A DNA stretch of 64,000 bases from a virus. Below, in pieces: positions 35,024 to 42,057 of the stretch. The notes under the pieces were generated by a model. It was not told the origin of the DNA. It ran no database searches and worked only from the letters and a program-made list of their open reading frames with translations. Each line of letters opens with the position of its first letter. The stretch's first letter is position 1. The DNA lies in the IMG/VR virus record IMGVR_UViG_3300042402_003111, positions 62,001-126,000 of that record. One strand, written 5' to 3'. The translations under genes were made by a program, and so were the position numbers.

Positions 35024-36107
35024 CTTACAAACAAAAACAGACTATTTAAGTCGTAAAATGTTCTTGGATCCAGAAGGTCCAGTTACTATTCAGAGATTTG
35101 AAGAAGTCAAGTATCCTAAGATACAAAAAATAGAACAAACAGCACGTGGTTTCTTTTGGGTGCCAGAAGAAATTAGTCTAACTAAAGATGCCGGAGATTT
35201 TAAAGAAGCCAGCGATGCGGTTAAACATATCTTTACTAGTAATTTATTACGTCAAACTGCCTTAGACAGTTTACAAGGCCGTGGCCCGGCACAAGTGTTT
35301 ACTCCTTGTGTAAGTTTGCCTGAACTAGAAGCACTTATGTACAACTGGAGTTTCTTTGAAACTAATATTCACAGTCGTAGTTACAGTCACATTATCCGCA
35401 ACATCTATAATGTGCCTAAGGAAGTGTTTAACACTATTCATGACACACAAGAAATTATTGACATGGCCAGTAGTGTAGGCAAGTATTATGATTTATTACA
35501 TAGACTAAACTGTCGTAAAGAATTAAACGAAGCTAATGTAACTGACATCGAACATGTCAAAGCAATCTGGTTAGCACTCAATGCCAGTTATGCTTTAGAG
35601 GCATTCCGCTTTATGGTTAGTTTTGCTACAAGTTTAGCCATGGTAGAGAATAAAATCTTTATTGGTAATGGCAACATTATCAGTTTGATTCTACAAGATG
35701 AATTGCTCCATAAAGAATGGACAGCCATGCTAATTAACAACGTGGTCAAAGAAGATGAAAGATTCGCTCGTGCTAAAATCGAATGTGAAATCGAAGTATA
35801 CACTATGTATGAAGATGTTATTCGTGAAGAAAAAGCATGGGCCGACTATCTTTTTAAGAAAGGTCCTGTTATTGGTTTGAATGCTAATATCTTAAAAGAT
35901 TTTGTAGACTACACAGCAGTAGGCGCATTGAAGGAAATCGGAATCAAATATCAACACGCTGCTCCAAAGACTACACCAATTCCTTGGTTTAACAAACACA
36001 GCGATACTAGTAAGAAACAAACTGCCTTACAAGAGAATGAGTCGACTAATTATGTTATAGGCGTAATGAGTGACGCTATTGATTATGAGGAGTTGCCAAC
36101 ATTATGA
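35004..36107 (+). CDS. nrdB: Ribonucleotide reductase, class I beta subunit
   Basis: 367 residues. ALDSLQGRGP carries the first Asp ligand, HSRSYSHIIRNI the His and radical Tyr, LEAFRFMVSF and LILQDELLHKEW the Glu, Glu and His of the second metal. Thus the diiron/tyrosyl-radical site is essentially complete. Odd point: where E. coli and T4 have E-T-I-H, this protein reads E-T-N-I-H, so Glu is four instead of three residues before His. Ferritin-like helical protein, partner of NrdA. Overlaps sod by 20 bases and grx by 4. Confidence 0.93.
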   Translation: MSKQQYNLQTKTDYLSRKMFLDPEGPVTIQRFEEVKYPKIQKIEQTARGFFWVPEEISLTKDAGDFKEASDAVKHIFTSNLLRQTALDSLQGRGPAQVFTPCVSLPELEALMYNWSFFETNIHSRSYSHIIRNIYNVPKEVFNTIHDTQEIIDMASSVGKYYDLLHRLNCRKELNEANVTDIEHVKAIWLALNASYALEAFRFMVSFATSLAMVENKIFIGNGNIISLILQDELLHKEWTAMLINNVVKEDERFARAKIECEIEVYTMYEDVIREEKAWADYLFKKGPVIGLNANILKDFVDYTAVGALKEIGIKYQHAAPKTTPIPWFNKHSDTSKKQTALQENESTNYVIGVMSDAIDYEELPTL

Positions 36108-36328
36108 AAGCAGTAGTATGGAGTAAGTATCATTGTCCATTTTGTGATCAAGCTAAAGCCTTACTAACACACAAAGGAATTGAGTTTGAAGAACGCAAAA
36201 TCGGAGATGGCTATAGCAAAGAAGATTTATTAGAAGCAGTACCAACAGCACGTACAGTTCCACAGATTTTTTTAGATAATAAACTAATTGGTGGATTTAC
36301 AGAACTTAAACAATATTTAAAAGGCTAA
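36104..36328 (+). CDS. grx: Glutaredoxin
   Basis: 74 residues, a minimal thioredoxin fold. CPFC at residues 11-14 is a dithiol active site, TVPQIF gives the cis-Pro loop and GGFTEL the glutathione-binding turn. It reduces the Cys pair of NrdA, as its place at the end of the nrdA-sod-nrdB operon implies. ATGA overlap with nrdB. Confidence 0.92.
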   Translation: MKAVVWSKYHCPFCDQAKALLTHKGIEFEERKIGDGYSKEDLLEAVPTARTVPQIFLDNKLIGGFTELKQYLKG

Positions 36329-36329
36329 T

Positions 36330-36644
36330 ATGTTATTTGAAAAATCAAAATTTAGTGACGGCGACGTAGTAACATTAAAGTTGTCAGCAGGTGAAGAAGT
36401 TATCGGAAAATATATATCGGAAGATTTGAGTACAATAACTTTAGAAAAAGTAGTAATGCTAGCCATGAGCCAAAAAGGCATAGGAATGGCTCCATATGTC
36501 ATGACTGTTAATCCTGACAGTAAATTAAACTTTAATAAAAGTTTAGTTACTGTGATTGCAGAACCTGACAAAGAAATAGCTAATCAATATGTATTCCAAA
36601 CTACAGGTATTCAACCAGTAAGTGCAGGAAGTATCATAACTTAA
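36330..36644 (+). CDS. Small protein with Sm/LSm-like pattern
   Basis: 104 residues. FSDGDVVTLKLSAGEEVIGKYISEDLSTITLEKVV has the strand order and Gly-Glu-x-(V/I)-x-G-x-(Y/V) pattern of LSm/Hfq-like beta-barrels; the segment SKLNFNKSLVTVIAE could be the second Sm motif. I recall such proteins in T4-like aquatic phages. RNA binding is therefore possible but unproven. Starts one base after grx. Confidence 0.6.
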   Translation: MLFEKSKFSDGDVVTLKLSAGEEVIGKYISEDLSTITLEKVVMLAMSQKGIGMAPYVMTVNPDSKLNFNKSLVTVIAEPDKEIANQYVFQTTGIQPVSAGSIIT

Positions 36645-36854
36645 ATGCACAAGTTTGTTTTTTTAATTAATGAAGAATTAAAAACATTTACTACTTGGGA
36701 ATCTATTCCTGATGATTTCGATCACATTATAGAGTTCGTGCCTGAAATACCAGATGGTCCACATACACATGAGCAACATGAAGAAATAGAAAAATGGCAT
36801 AAAAGATTACAAATGTTAATAGACAAGGAAAATAAAAACCATGGCCTCGGCTAG
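36645..36854 (+). CDS. Small His/Glu-rich protein, 69 aa
   Basis: Starts directly after the stop of the Sm-like gene. Short strand region (KFVFLINEELKTFTTWESIP) then an acidic, His-containing helix (PHTHEQHEEIEKWHKRLQMLIDKE). Family unknown. Overlaps the next gene by 14 bases. Confidence 0.58.
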   Translation: MHKFVFLINEELKTFTTWESIPDDFDHIIEFVPEIPDGPHTHEQHEEIEKWHKRLQMLIDKENKNHGLG

Positions 36855-37293
36855 TCCTGCTACATTAACTCCTGTAACAATAGGTGAAACTTTTACAGTA
36901 ACAATAAACATTGTTCCTGATATGCTTGAAACTATTTCTTCTGTTTCTGCTATTCTTTCAGGATCTCCTTCTGAACCTGGAATTAATATAACAGGAGGGG
37001 CTTCGTCTGTAGTTATTAGCGGAAAATATGAATTTACATTTACAGACACTTTTAAATATACAGAGCCAGGAGAAAGTGATTTAACTACTACTCCTATTTC
37101 TGTAGTAAGTCGAGGTAATATGCCTCCTGATAAAAATTTGTTTGAATTAGCTCAAGATCAGCGACAGTCAGAAATAAGAACTTATGTTTTAACTGTCAAT
37201 GGAAATTCAACTCTAACAGTAACACAACAAGTATTAAATCCGTTAGAAGCGATGAGGCAATTTATGGCCAATTATAATTACAAAGGAAGTTAA
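36841..37293 (+). CDS. Beta-rich protein upstream of the PAAR spike, 150 aa
   Basis: Two or three beta segments (GETFTVTINIVPDML; SSVVISGKYEFTFTDTFKYTEPGE; IRTYVLTVNGNSTLTVTQQVLNP) and a helical C-terminus (PLEAMRQFMANYNY). It ends one base before the PAAR gene and is probably a tail or baseplate component made with it. No family recognised. Confidence 0.62.
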   Translation: MASASPATLTPVTIGETFTVTINIVPDMLETISSVSAILSGSPSEPGINITGGASSVVISGKYEFTFTDTFKYTEPGESDLTTTPISVVSRGNMPPDKNLFELAQDQRQSEIRTYVLTVNGNSTLTVTQQVLNPLEAMRQFMANYNYKGS

Positions 37294-37294
37294 T

Positions 37295-37585
37295 ATGCCA
37301 GCAGTTACAAGAATTGGTGATGCAGATGTTGCGCACTGCTCTGGTATGGTCAGGGCAGTAGGATCCGGTAACGTTTTTGTTAACAACAAACCTGTAAGTA
37401 GACAAGGGGATGTGAATACAGTTCATTTATTACCAGGTAGTCCTTGCCCAGCACACTCTGCTCCAATCGCCGCAGGTAGCAGTACAGTCAAAGTGAACAA
37501 TAAAGGATGTGGAAGAATAGGGGATGGTCTTTCTGGTTGCACCGCAGTGGCAGCAGGTTCACCAAACGTATTTGCAGGTGGTTGA
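37295..37585 (+). CDS. PAAR-domain spike tip protein
   Basis: 96 residues. MPAVTRIGDADVAHCSG with repeated GSxNVFVNNKPVSRQGD, then CPAHSAPIAAGSSTVKVNNKGCGRIGD and AAGSPNVFAGG, is the PAAR repeat fold, a small beta cone that caps the central spike of contractile tails, with Cys/His positioned for one metal ion. In T4 the equivalent is gp5.4. It confirms a contractile-tail virus. The nucleotidase promoter begins inside its last codons. Confidence 0.92.
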   Translation: MPAVTRIGDADVAHCSGMVRAVGSGNVFVNNKPVSRQGDVNTVHLLPGSPCPAHSAPIAAGSSTVKVNNKGCGRIGDGLSGCTAVAAGSPNVFAGG

Positions 37586-37610
37586 CATTAATAAAAATCT
37601 AACATATACT
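37582..37610 (+). promoter_or_regulatory. Consensus-like sigma70 promoter, leaderless HAD mRNA
   Basis: TTGACA (37582-37587), 17-base spacer, TATACT (37605-37610); ATG at 37617, exactly at the expected transcription start, without a ribosome site. Confidence 0.85.
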
Positions 37611-37616
37611 TTAAGT

Positions 37617-38213
37617 ATGGAAAAAATCATACTTACAGACGCAGATGGAGTTATCCTCGATTGGGAATGGGCATTTCATGTCTGGATGTCCGAACGTGGT
37701 TACGTTAGCAAACCAAATGGAAAACACAGTTATTACTTACACGACCAGTACGAAGATTTGGATCAATACGAAGCTAAAAAATTGATTAGAATATTCAATG
37801 AAAGTGCAGCAATTGGCTTTCTTCCTAGTCTAAGAGATGCTACATATTATGTAAAACGTTTACATGAAGAACACGGATTTAAGTTTCATTGTATAACTAG
37901 TCTAAGTAATGATACAAATGCTCAAAAGCTTAGAGAAATGAATATTAAAAAAATATTTGGTTCCACAGCATTTGAAAAATTCGTTTTTTTAGATACTGGT
38001 GCAGATAAAGATGATGCACTGTCTGAATACAAGAACAGTGGATTGTATTGGATTGAAGATAAACCTATCAATGCTGATCTTGGACATGCACTAGGACTTA
38101 AAAGTATTTTAGTAGAACATGGACACAATATGAAACACGAATGTCCATACCCTGTAGTCAAAAATTGGAAACAAATTTATAACATAATTACACAAGGAGA
38201 AGATTATGAGTAA
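37617..38213 (+). CDS. HAD-superfamily 5'(3')-nucleotidase-like protein
   Basis: 198 residues from the ATG at 37617; the frame is open to 37524 but the promoter lies in between. TDADGVILDW holds the HAD nucleophile DxD; ITSLSND is motif II (Thr/Ser) and DKDDALSEY plus WIEDKPINAD motif III/IV. This is the layout of phage 5'(3')-deoxyribonucleotidases, which help to balance dNTP pools. Alternatives include other HAD phosphatases. Overlaps the Hc1-like gene by 8 bases. Confidence 0.82.
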   Translation: MEKIILTDADGVILDWEWAFHVWMSERGYVSKPNGKHSYYLHDQYEDLDQYEAKKLIRIFNESAAIGFLPSLRDATYYVKRLHEEHGFKFHCITSLSNDTNAQKLREMNIKKIFGSTAFEKFVFLDTGADKDDALSEYKNSGLYWIEDKPINADLGHALGLKSILVEHGHNMKHECPYPVVKNWKQIYNIITQGEDYE

Positions 38214-38400
38214 GTATCAAGAATTAGTAAAATTAGTAGAATCGATGGAAAGTGATTTTGAAAAATTCTACGACAAGGGCGTAGGCAGTGCTGGAACCCG
38301 TGTGCGTAAAGGACTTCAAGAATTGACTAAATTCTGTAAAGAAGCAAGAAATGATGTTACCGCAGTTAAGAACGAACGTAAAGAGTCCAAAACTAAATAA
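38206..38400 (+). CDS. Histone H1-like (Hc1-type) protein
   Basis: 64 residues: MSKYQELVKLVESMESDFEK, then FYDKGVGSAGTRVRKGLQELTKFCKEAR and a Lys/Glu tail. The phrase EL(V/L)xLVESxxxDFxKFYxKGxxxAGTRxRKxxQEL is the signature of the Hc1 family of bacterial histone H1-like proteins, here without the long Lys/Ala tail. Expected to bind or compact DNA. Two tiny very basic genes follow directly. Confidence 0.85.
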   Translation: MSKYQELVKLVESMESDFEKFYDKGVGSAGTRVRKGLQELTKFCKEARNDVTAVKNERKESKTK

Positions 38401-38417
38401 TTTAAAGAGGAAAAATT

Positions 38418-38489
38418 ATGGGTTACAGAGCAAAGACAAAAACTAAAGCTGCGGTACGTAGAGTGCTACGCCGTAGAGGAAAAATCTAA
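38418..38489 (+). CDS. Tiny Arg/Lys-rich peptide, 23 aa
   Basis: Too short for routine calling, but with a good AAAGAGG ribosome site 8 bases before the ATG. The product is MGYRAKTKTK then AAVRRVLRRRGKI; about half of the residues are Lys or Arg. It lies between the Hc1-like gene and another basic peptide gene, so a protamine-like role in DNA binding or condensation is an attractive guess. It could instead be a ribosome- or RNA-binding peptide. Confidence 0.65.
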   Translation: MGYRAKTKTKAAVRRVLRRRGKI

Positions 38490-38498
38490 GGAGAAGTC

Positions 38499-38561
38499 AT
38501 GGGAAAGCAACTACGCAAAAGAGCAGCAAAAACTAAGGCAGCAAGTAGGAGAAAACGCTAA
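38499..38561 (+). CDS. Tiny Arg/Lys-rich peptide, 20 aa
   Basis: Begins MGKQLRKRAAK and ends in ASRRKR; half the residues are basic. AAGGAG ribosome site just upstream; the stop overlaps the iscU start (TAATG), which supports real translation. Similar in style to the 23-residue peptide before it, with a shared AKTKA core. Confidence 0.65.
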   Translation: MGKQLRKRAAKTKAASRRKR

Positions 38562-38983
38562 TGTCATATTCTGATCAAGTTATAGATCATTATGAGAATC
38601 CTCGTAATGTCGGCAAACTTGATAAGAACGACCCTACTGTAGGAACAGGATTAGTAGGAGCACCGGCTTGCGGAGATGTTCTGCAATTACAAATTAAAGT
38701 AGAAGATAATATCATCACTGATGCCAAATTCAAGACGTATGGCTGCGGCTCAGCGATTGCAAGTTCGTCGCTTGTTACTACATGGCTCAAAGGTAAAAGT
38801 CTTGATGAAGCGAATGCCATCAAGAATTCGGAAATTGCCGAAGAGCTCGCATTACCACCTGTCAAAATACACTGTTCGATTCTTGCAGAAGATGCAATAA
38901 AAGCAGCTTTATCGGATTATAAATCAAAACATGATTCAATTAACAGAAATAGCAGCCAAGAAAGTACAGCAGCAGTTATCTAA
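38561..38983 (+). CDS. iscU: Fe-S cluster scaffold protein IscU
   Basis: 140 residues. The three cluster Cys are present: Cys37 in APACGDV (with Asp39), Cys62 in YGCGSAIA and Cys105 in KIHCSI. LPPVK at 98-102 is the HscA-recognition motif of IscU. It assembles 2Fe-2S clusters for transfer to carriers. The last 50 bases overlap the A-type carrier gene in another frame, and the C-terminal tail is longer than usual. NifU-type N-terminal domain is the alternative name for the same fold. Confidence 0.94.
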   Translation: MSYSDQVIDHYENPRNVGKLDKNDPTVGTGLVGAPACGDVLQLQIKVEDNIITDAKFKTYGCGSAIASSSLVTTWLKGKSLDEANAIKNSEIAEELALPPVKIHCSILAEDAIKAALSDYKSKHDSINRNSSQESTAAVI

Positions 38984-39251
38984 TCGAGGGCACGGTCTTG
39001 GAATAATGGTAGGAGTAAGAACTACCGGATGTTCAGGACTTGCCTATAAATTAGAATATGTAGACACGCCACACACAGATCAAATTACATACGAAAGCAA
39101 CGGTGTTACTATCTTTGTAAATCCAAAAGACTTACCATATATCGATGGTATGACCATGGATTGGCGACGTCAAGGTCTTAACGAAGGATTTGACTTTATC
39201 AATAACAAAGAAAAGGATCGATGCGGTTGCGGTGAATCTTTTAGAGTTTGA
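38931..39251 (+). CDS. A-type Fe-S carrier (IscA/ErpA family)
   Basis: 106 residues with the three Cys of the family: GCSGLAY near residue 34 and CGCGESF near 97-99. It should accept clusters from IscU and pass them to client enzymes. Clients in this window could be the ferredoxin-like proteins and radical SAM enzymes. Starts inside iscU, so translation is coupled. Confidence 0.92.
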   Translation: MIQLTEIAAKKVQQQLSNRGHGLGIMVGVRTTGCSGLAYKLEYVDTPHTDQITYESNGVTIFVNPKDLPYIDGMTMDWRRQGLNEGFDFINNKEKDRCGCGESFRV

Positions 39252-39252
39252 A

Positions 39253-39579
39253 ATGTGGTCTAGAGAAGATACCAAAAATTGGTTATTCCAAATTAGACAC
39301 AGGTTAGAAGATTTTGATTACTATTTAAAACAAACCGAATCATGGTGCGAATATCATGGTATCGTCAATGATGCACAGTTGTTTATGTGCTACACAATGA
39401 CTATAGTTTGGGTCAACTATATGAGAGGCGAAAAGCTTACCAAAAGAGAATTGTTTGAAATTTTAGGGTTCGATCAACCAGACTATTCAGATGATTTGTA
39501 TGAATTGGGTGAAGAATTTCAAAATCTCGATCACGAAAGTTTGCTATATAAAGTCAGTCGTGATTTTATTAGAGACTAG
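39253..39579 (+). CDS. Unknown helical protein, 108 aa
   Basis: ATG at 39253, just after the iscA stop; the frame is open to 39190, but that part overlaps iscA. Aromatic and charged, all helical (WSREDTKNWLFQIRHRLEDFDYYLKQTESWCEYHG; QLFMCYTMTIVWVNYMRG). No family recognised; no signal. Its place in the Fe-S operon might mean a co-chaperone or regulator, but there is no J-domain HPD motif. Confidence 0.62.
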   Translation: MWSREDTKNWLFQIRHRLEDFDYYLKQTESWCEYHGIVNDAQLFMCYTMTIVWVNYMRGEKLTKRELFEILGFDQPDYSDDLYELGEEFQNLDHESLLYKVSRDFIRD

Positions 39580-39605
39580 ACAAAAACCAAAAAGTCTAGT
39601 ATAAT
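39577..39605 (+). promoter_or_regulatory. Sigma70-type promoter
   Basis: TAGACA (39577-39582), 17-base spacer, TATAAT (39600-39605), then a leader with TTGGAGAG as ribosome site for the gene at 39634. Confidence 0.75.
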
Positions 39606-39633
39606 AGCATTTTTAACGATTTGGAGAGTGATT

Positions 39634-40023
39634 TTGACTATGCATCTCGAAGGCCCTTGGCTAACTACTACAGGCAAACGAAAAGGCAAACGTAAATTTC
39701 GAAATTCCGAAGAGGCACGTAAGGCAAGAGAATTGGAAGACGATTGGAAAGAATTACAGAAAAAATGGGGCATTGAAGCTGAAAAAAAACGAGCTAACCG
39801 TGCTATGTCTGCATCAGTATATGTGGCACCAAAAGTTGCTCATCGAGGTTCGGATCAGCCCAAAATACCTAGTTTGCCTTTTACTGGAGGCCCTTGTACT
39901 AAACCTGAACAAAAGGTTTACACAGGTACTAAAGTTAAAGGAATTGGCACTATGCATAAAAGTAATGCTGTGCCTATCTTCAGTGATGAAGAAGCAGTAG
40001 ACATTAGCAAAATGCGTAGATAA
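39634..40023 (+). CDS. Basic conserved-looking phage protein (MHLEGPWL type)
   Basis: 129 residues if the TTG at 39634 is used (8 bases after GGAG); a GTG at 39628 and an ATG at 39640 are alternatives. The start MHLEGPWLTTTGKRKGKRKFRNSEEARKA is one I recall from T4-like phages: very basic N-terminus, helical middle, Pro/Gly-rich C-terminus (SLPFTGGPCTKP). Function unknown; nucleic acid binding is likely from the charge. Own sigma70 promoter suggests early or middle expression. Confidence 0.7.
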   Translation: MTMHLEGPWLTTTGKRKGKRKFRNSEEARKARELEDDWKELQKKWGIEAEKKRANRAMSASVYVAPKVAHRGSDQPKIPSLPFTGGPCTKPEQKVYTGTKVKGIGTMHKSNAVPIFSDEEAVDISKMRR

Positions 40024-40124
40024 TGATTCTATGTACTTTGATAACTACTTAACGTTTTGATTTTTTCAAACTACAGCAATTTTTAATATTTTTTGGATTG
40101 CTGGTGTGTAGCGATACACATTAA

Positions 40125-40130
40125 TATAAT
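40125..40130 (+). promoter_or_regulatory. Possible -10 element TATAAT
   Basis: TATAAT 15 bases before the cell-wall hydrolase gene, embedded in an AT-rich stretch; a convincing -35 at 17 bases is missing. AGGAGGAT ribosome site follows. The 120-base gap before it holds nothing else I can assign. Confidence 0.4.
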
Positions 40131-40144
40131 AGGAGGATGTAACT

Positions 40145-40720
40145 ATGGAAAAATATCTAAGAATCGGTATGCTCGTGCTGGGTGTATTCTTAGTAGGATC
40201 AGCAATACAGGCTATTACTAAAAATCGTATAGCCCATTATCAAAGAGTTGAATTAGCTACTCAAGCAAAAATCGAATCTAAAAATCGAGAACTTGTAGCT
40301 CTCAAAGATAGAGAGCGTCAACTAGAATGTCTAGCTCGAAACATTTATTTTGAATCAGGCAGTGAGTCGTTTGAAGGAAAAGTGGCAGTGGCCCAGGTAA
40401 CTTTGAATAGATCAAAGCATCCAAATTTTCCTAACGATATTTGCCAAGTAGTTTACCAAAAAACTATTTTTATGGAAAAAGTAGTTTGTCAATTTAGTTG
40501 GTACTGTGAAAACGGTGGCCGACCAAGGATTAAGCACCCTGAACTTTATAAAGAAAGTTATGAAGTTGCTAAAAAAGTTCTTTTAGAAAACTTTAGATTA
40601 AGTTCTATGAAAGATGCCATGTACTTTCATGCTGTATATGTCAATCCAAATTGGGGCAAAGAAAGAATTGGCGTAATTGGTAATCACATTTTTTATAGGG
40701 ATCGAAATGTCAAGATTTAA
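40145..40720 (+). CDS. Cell-wall hydrolase, SleB type, membrane-anchored
   Basis: 191 residues. Residues about 7-25 are a hydrophobic helix (signal anchor); a short coiled coil follows. From residue 62, CLARNIYFESGSESFEGKVAVAQVTLNRSKHPNFPNDICQVVYQK, then CQFSWYCENG and YFHAVYVNPNWG...IGNHIFYR are the SleB/hydrolase_2 motifs, with the catalytic Glu in YFES. It should cut peptidoglycan (glycan strand), so it is the best lysin candidate in this window. The next gene is a small membrane protein that overlaps it, a typical lysis pairing. Confidence 0.87.
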   Translation: MEKYLRIGMLVLGVFLVGSAIQAITKNRIAHYQRVELATQAKIESKNRELVALKDRERQLECLARNIYFESGSESFEGKVAVAQVTLNRSKHPNFPNDICQVVYQKTIFMEKVVCQFSWYCENGGRPRIKHPELYKESYEVAKKVLLENFRLSSMKDAMYFHAVYVNPNWGKERIGVIGNHIFYRDRNVKI

Positions 40721-41018
40721 TCGTTTATATGAACATGCTAAATTTGTTATAACCAAAAAAATTGGCATTATTAGTTCTGAAACAATGGCTTGGTTAGCCA
40801 ATATTATGTTACATGCTGCTACTATCCCTAGTTTGATAGCAGTTAGTATGAGTTTAACAGATAGACTGCCCAGTGTAGATTTAGTTCTGCTAACTTGGGG
40901 CGCATTGACGCTGCTATTTTTAAAAGCAGTCATTGTAAAAGACATGTTAAATGTAGCAACTATTGGTTTCGGATTTATCGTTCAAAGTGTCTTAATGATG
41001 CTGATATTTTTTAAATAA
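40707..41018 (+). CDS. Small membrane protein, holin candidate
   Basis: 103 residues from the ATG at 40707 (the frame is open to 40677 inside the hydrolase gene). Three hydrophobic helices: about 35-55 (MAWLANIMLHAATIPSLIAVSM), 63-82 (VDLVLLTWGALTLLFLKAVIV) and 86-102 (MLNVATIGFGFIVQSVLMMLIFF), with a basic N-terminus. Size, topology and overlap with the hydrolase gene fit a holin, but no holin family match is certain. Confidence 0.65.
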   Translation: MSRFNRLYEHAKFVITKKIGIISSETMAWLANIMLHAATIPSLIAVSMSLTDRLPSVDLVLLTWGALTLLFLKAVIVKDMLNVATIGFGFIVQSVLMMLIFFK

Positions 41019-41028
41019 CCAAAATACA

Positions 41029-41057
41029 TTGACATTTACCAACCTCTGCAGTATACT
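41029..41057 (+). promoter_or_regulatory. Sigma70-type promoter inside a terminator hairpin
   Basis: TTGACA (41029-41034), 17-base spacer, TATACT (41052-41057). The -10 and half of the spacer lie within the terminator stem at 41041-41073. Drives the lipoprotein operon at 41105. Confidence 0.85.
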
Positions 41058-41080
41058 TGGTACTGTAGAGGTTTTCTTTT
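41041..41080 (+). terminator. Strong rho-independent terminator overlapping a promoter
   Basis: A 13-base-pair stem (41041-41053 with 41061-41073, one G-U pair), loop TACTTGG, then TTTTCTTTT. It ends transcripts from the lysis genes. Confidence 0.85.
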
Positions 41081-41104
41081 ATACACACACTTTGAAAGGC
41101 AAAT

Positions 41105-41716
41105 ATGAAAAAGGCTCTTGTAGTAGTTTCGTTAACATCAATCCTTGCTGCTTGCGGCACTACCAGTATGGAACCATTACGTACCGAAAATGTAACTAAA
41201 CGTGAAGTTCCTAATTGGTATTTAGAACATTCTGATGTAGGTAAAGAATCTAAAGATGGTTGGAAGTTTTGGGACAAAGAAGGATATCTCTATGCAGTAG
41301 CAGAAGATGTCAGTCCTAGTATGGAAATGGCTCTAAAGAAAGCTACGCTTAAAGCCAAGGCCAAAGTTCTTGATCGCATTACAGGAGAAATGAACAATCG
41401 AACTACTATCATCTATGATGAAGAAGGTGGGCCAGAAAAACTAGAAGCATTTCAACAAGGTCAAGACGTAATTGTTAATCTTATCGCAGAAAGTGTACTT
41501 CGAACTTATGCTGTAGATAAGAAAATGATTGTGTATAATCCAGACACTGCTCACTACCGTGCTTTCGTGTTAATGAAAATTACCAAGAAAGATGTAGAAG
41601 CTATGGCTAAGGAATACGATGCCAGAGTTGAACGTAGTGAACGTAAGCATGCCGGCAAAAATGTTAACGAAGTCGCTGGTGAACTTTTAAACCAAACTAA
41701 GAATCGTAACAAATAA
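41105..41716 (+). CDS. LPP20-like lipoprotein
   Basis: 203 residues. Signal peptide ends in a lipobox LAAC near residue 17-20, so the protein is lipidated and held in a membrane. The body has PNWYLEHSD, then GYLYAVAEDVSPSMEMALKKATLKAKAKVLDRI, the pattern of LPP20-type lipoproteins. The tail is basic and Lys/Asn-rich. Its role in infection is unknown; superinfection exclusion or envelope modification are possible. First gene of a three-gene exported set behind a sigma70 promoter. Confidence 0.8.
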   Translation: MKKALVVVSLTSILAACGTTSMEPLRTENVTKREVPNWYLEHSDVGKESKDGWKFWDKEGYLYAVAEDVSPSMEMALKKATLKAKAKVLDRITGEMNNRTTIIYDEEGGPEKLEAFQQGQDVIVNLIAESVLRTYAVDKKMIVYNPDTAHYRAFVLMKITKKDVEAMAKEYDARVERSERKHAGKNVNEVAGELLNQTKNRNK

Positions 41717-42057
41717 TGATACGCTATTTGTTAATAGGTAGTATAGCTCTATCAGGCTGTACTACCTATACTCCTCGAGCTAACATACCTGATCAGTACT
41801 GTGACATAAAAACTGAAACACGTATTGTTAAAGATAAATCCGGTAAAACTGTTGATGGCCAAACAGTAGAAGTAATGAAGTGCAACGACAATAAAGTTGA
41901 TAGATTATTTCATGCTCAAAGTGGTATGGCACAAGACTGTGGAGAATACAAATACTTTATTACATTAAACAATCGACCAGTAGAAAGGCGTGGTTATGCA
42001 TGTAAGAAATATGATGGTACTTGGGAAGTTGTGCCTCATCCTAGTATGTACCAATAG
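41716..42057 (+). CDS. Small lipoprotein, 113 aa
   Basis: Signal peptide MIRYLLIGSIALSGC with a lipobox at LSGC (Cys15). Mature part holds four more Cys, spaced CDIK...VMKC...QDCGEYK...YACKK, suggesting two disulfides in the periplasm. No family recognised. Overlaps both neighbours (1 base and 62 bases). Confidence 0.75.
   Translation: MIRYLLIGSIALSGCTTYTPRANIPDQYCDIKTETRIVKDKSGKTVDGQTVEVMKCNDNKVDRLFHAQSGMAQDCGEYKYFITLNNRPVERRGYACKKYDGTWEVVPHPSMYQ

Noticed and set aside
39190-39579. HscB-like co-chaperone in the Fe-S operon
   Set aside because: Right place, but no HPD J-domain motif in the sequence.
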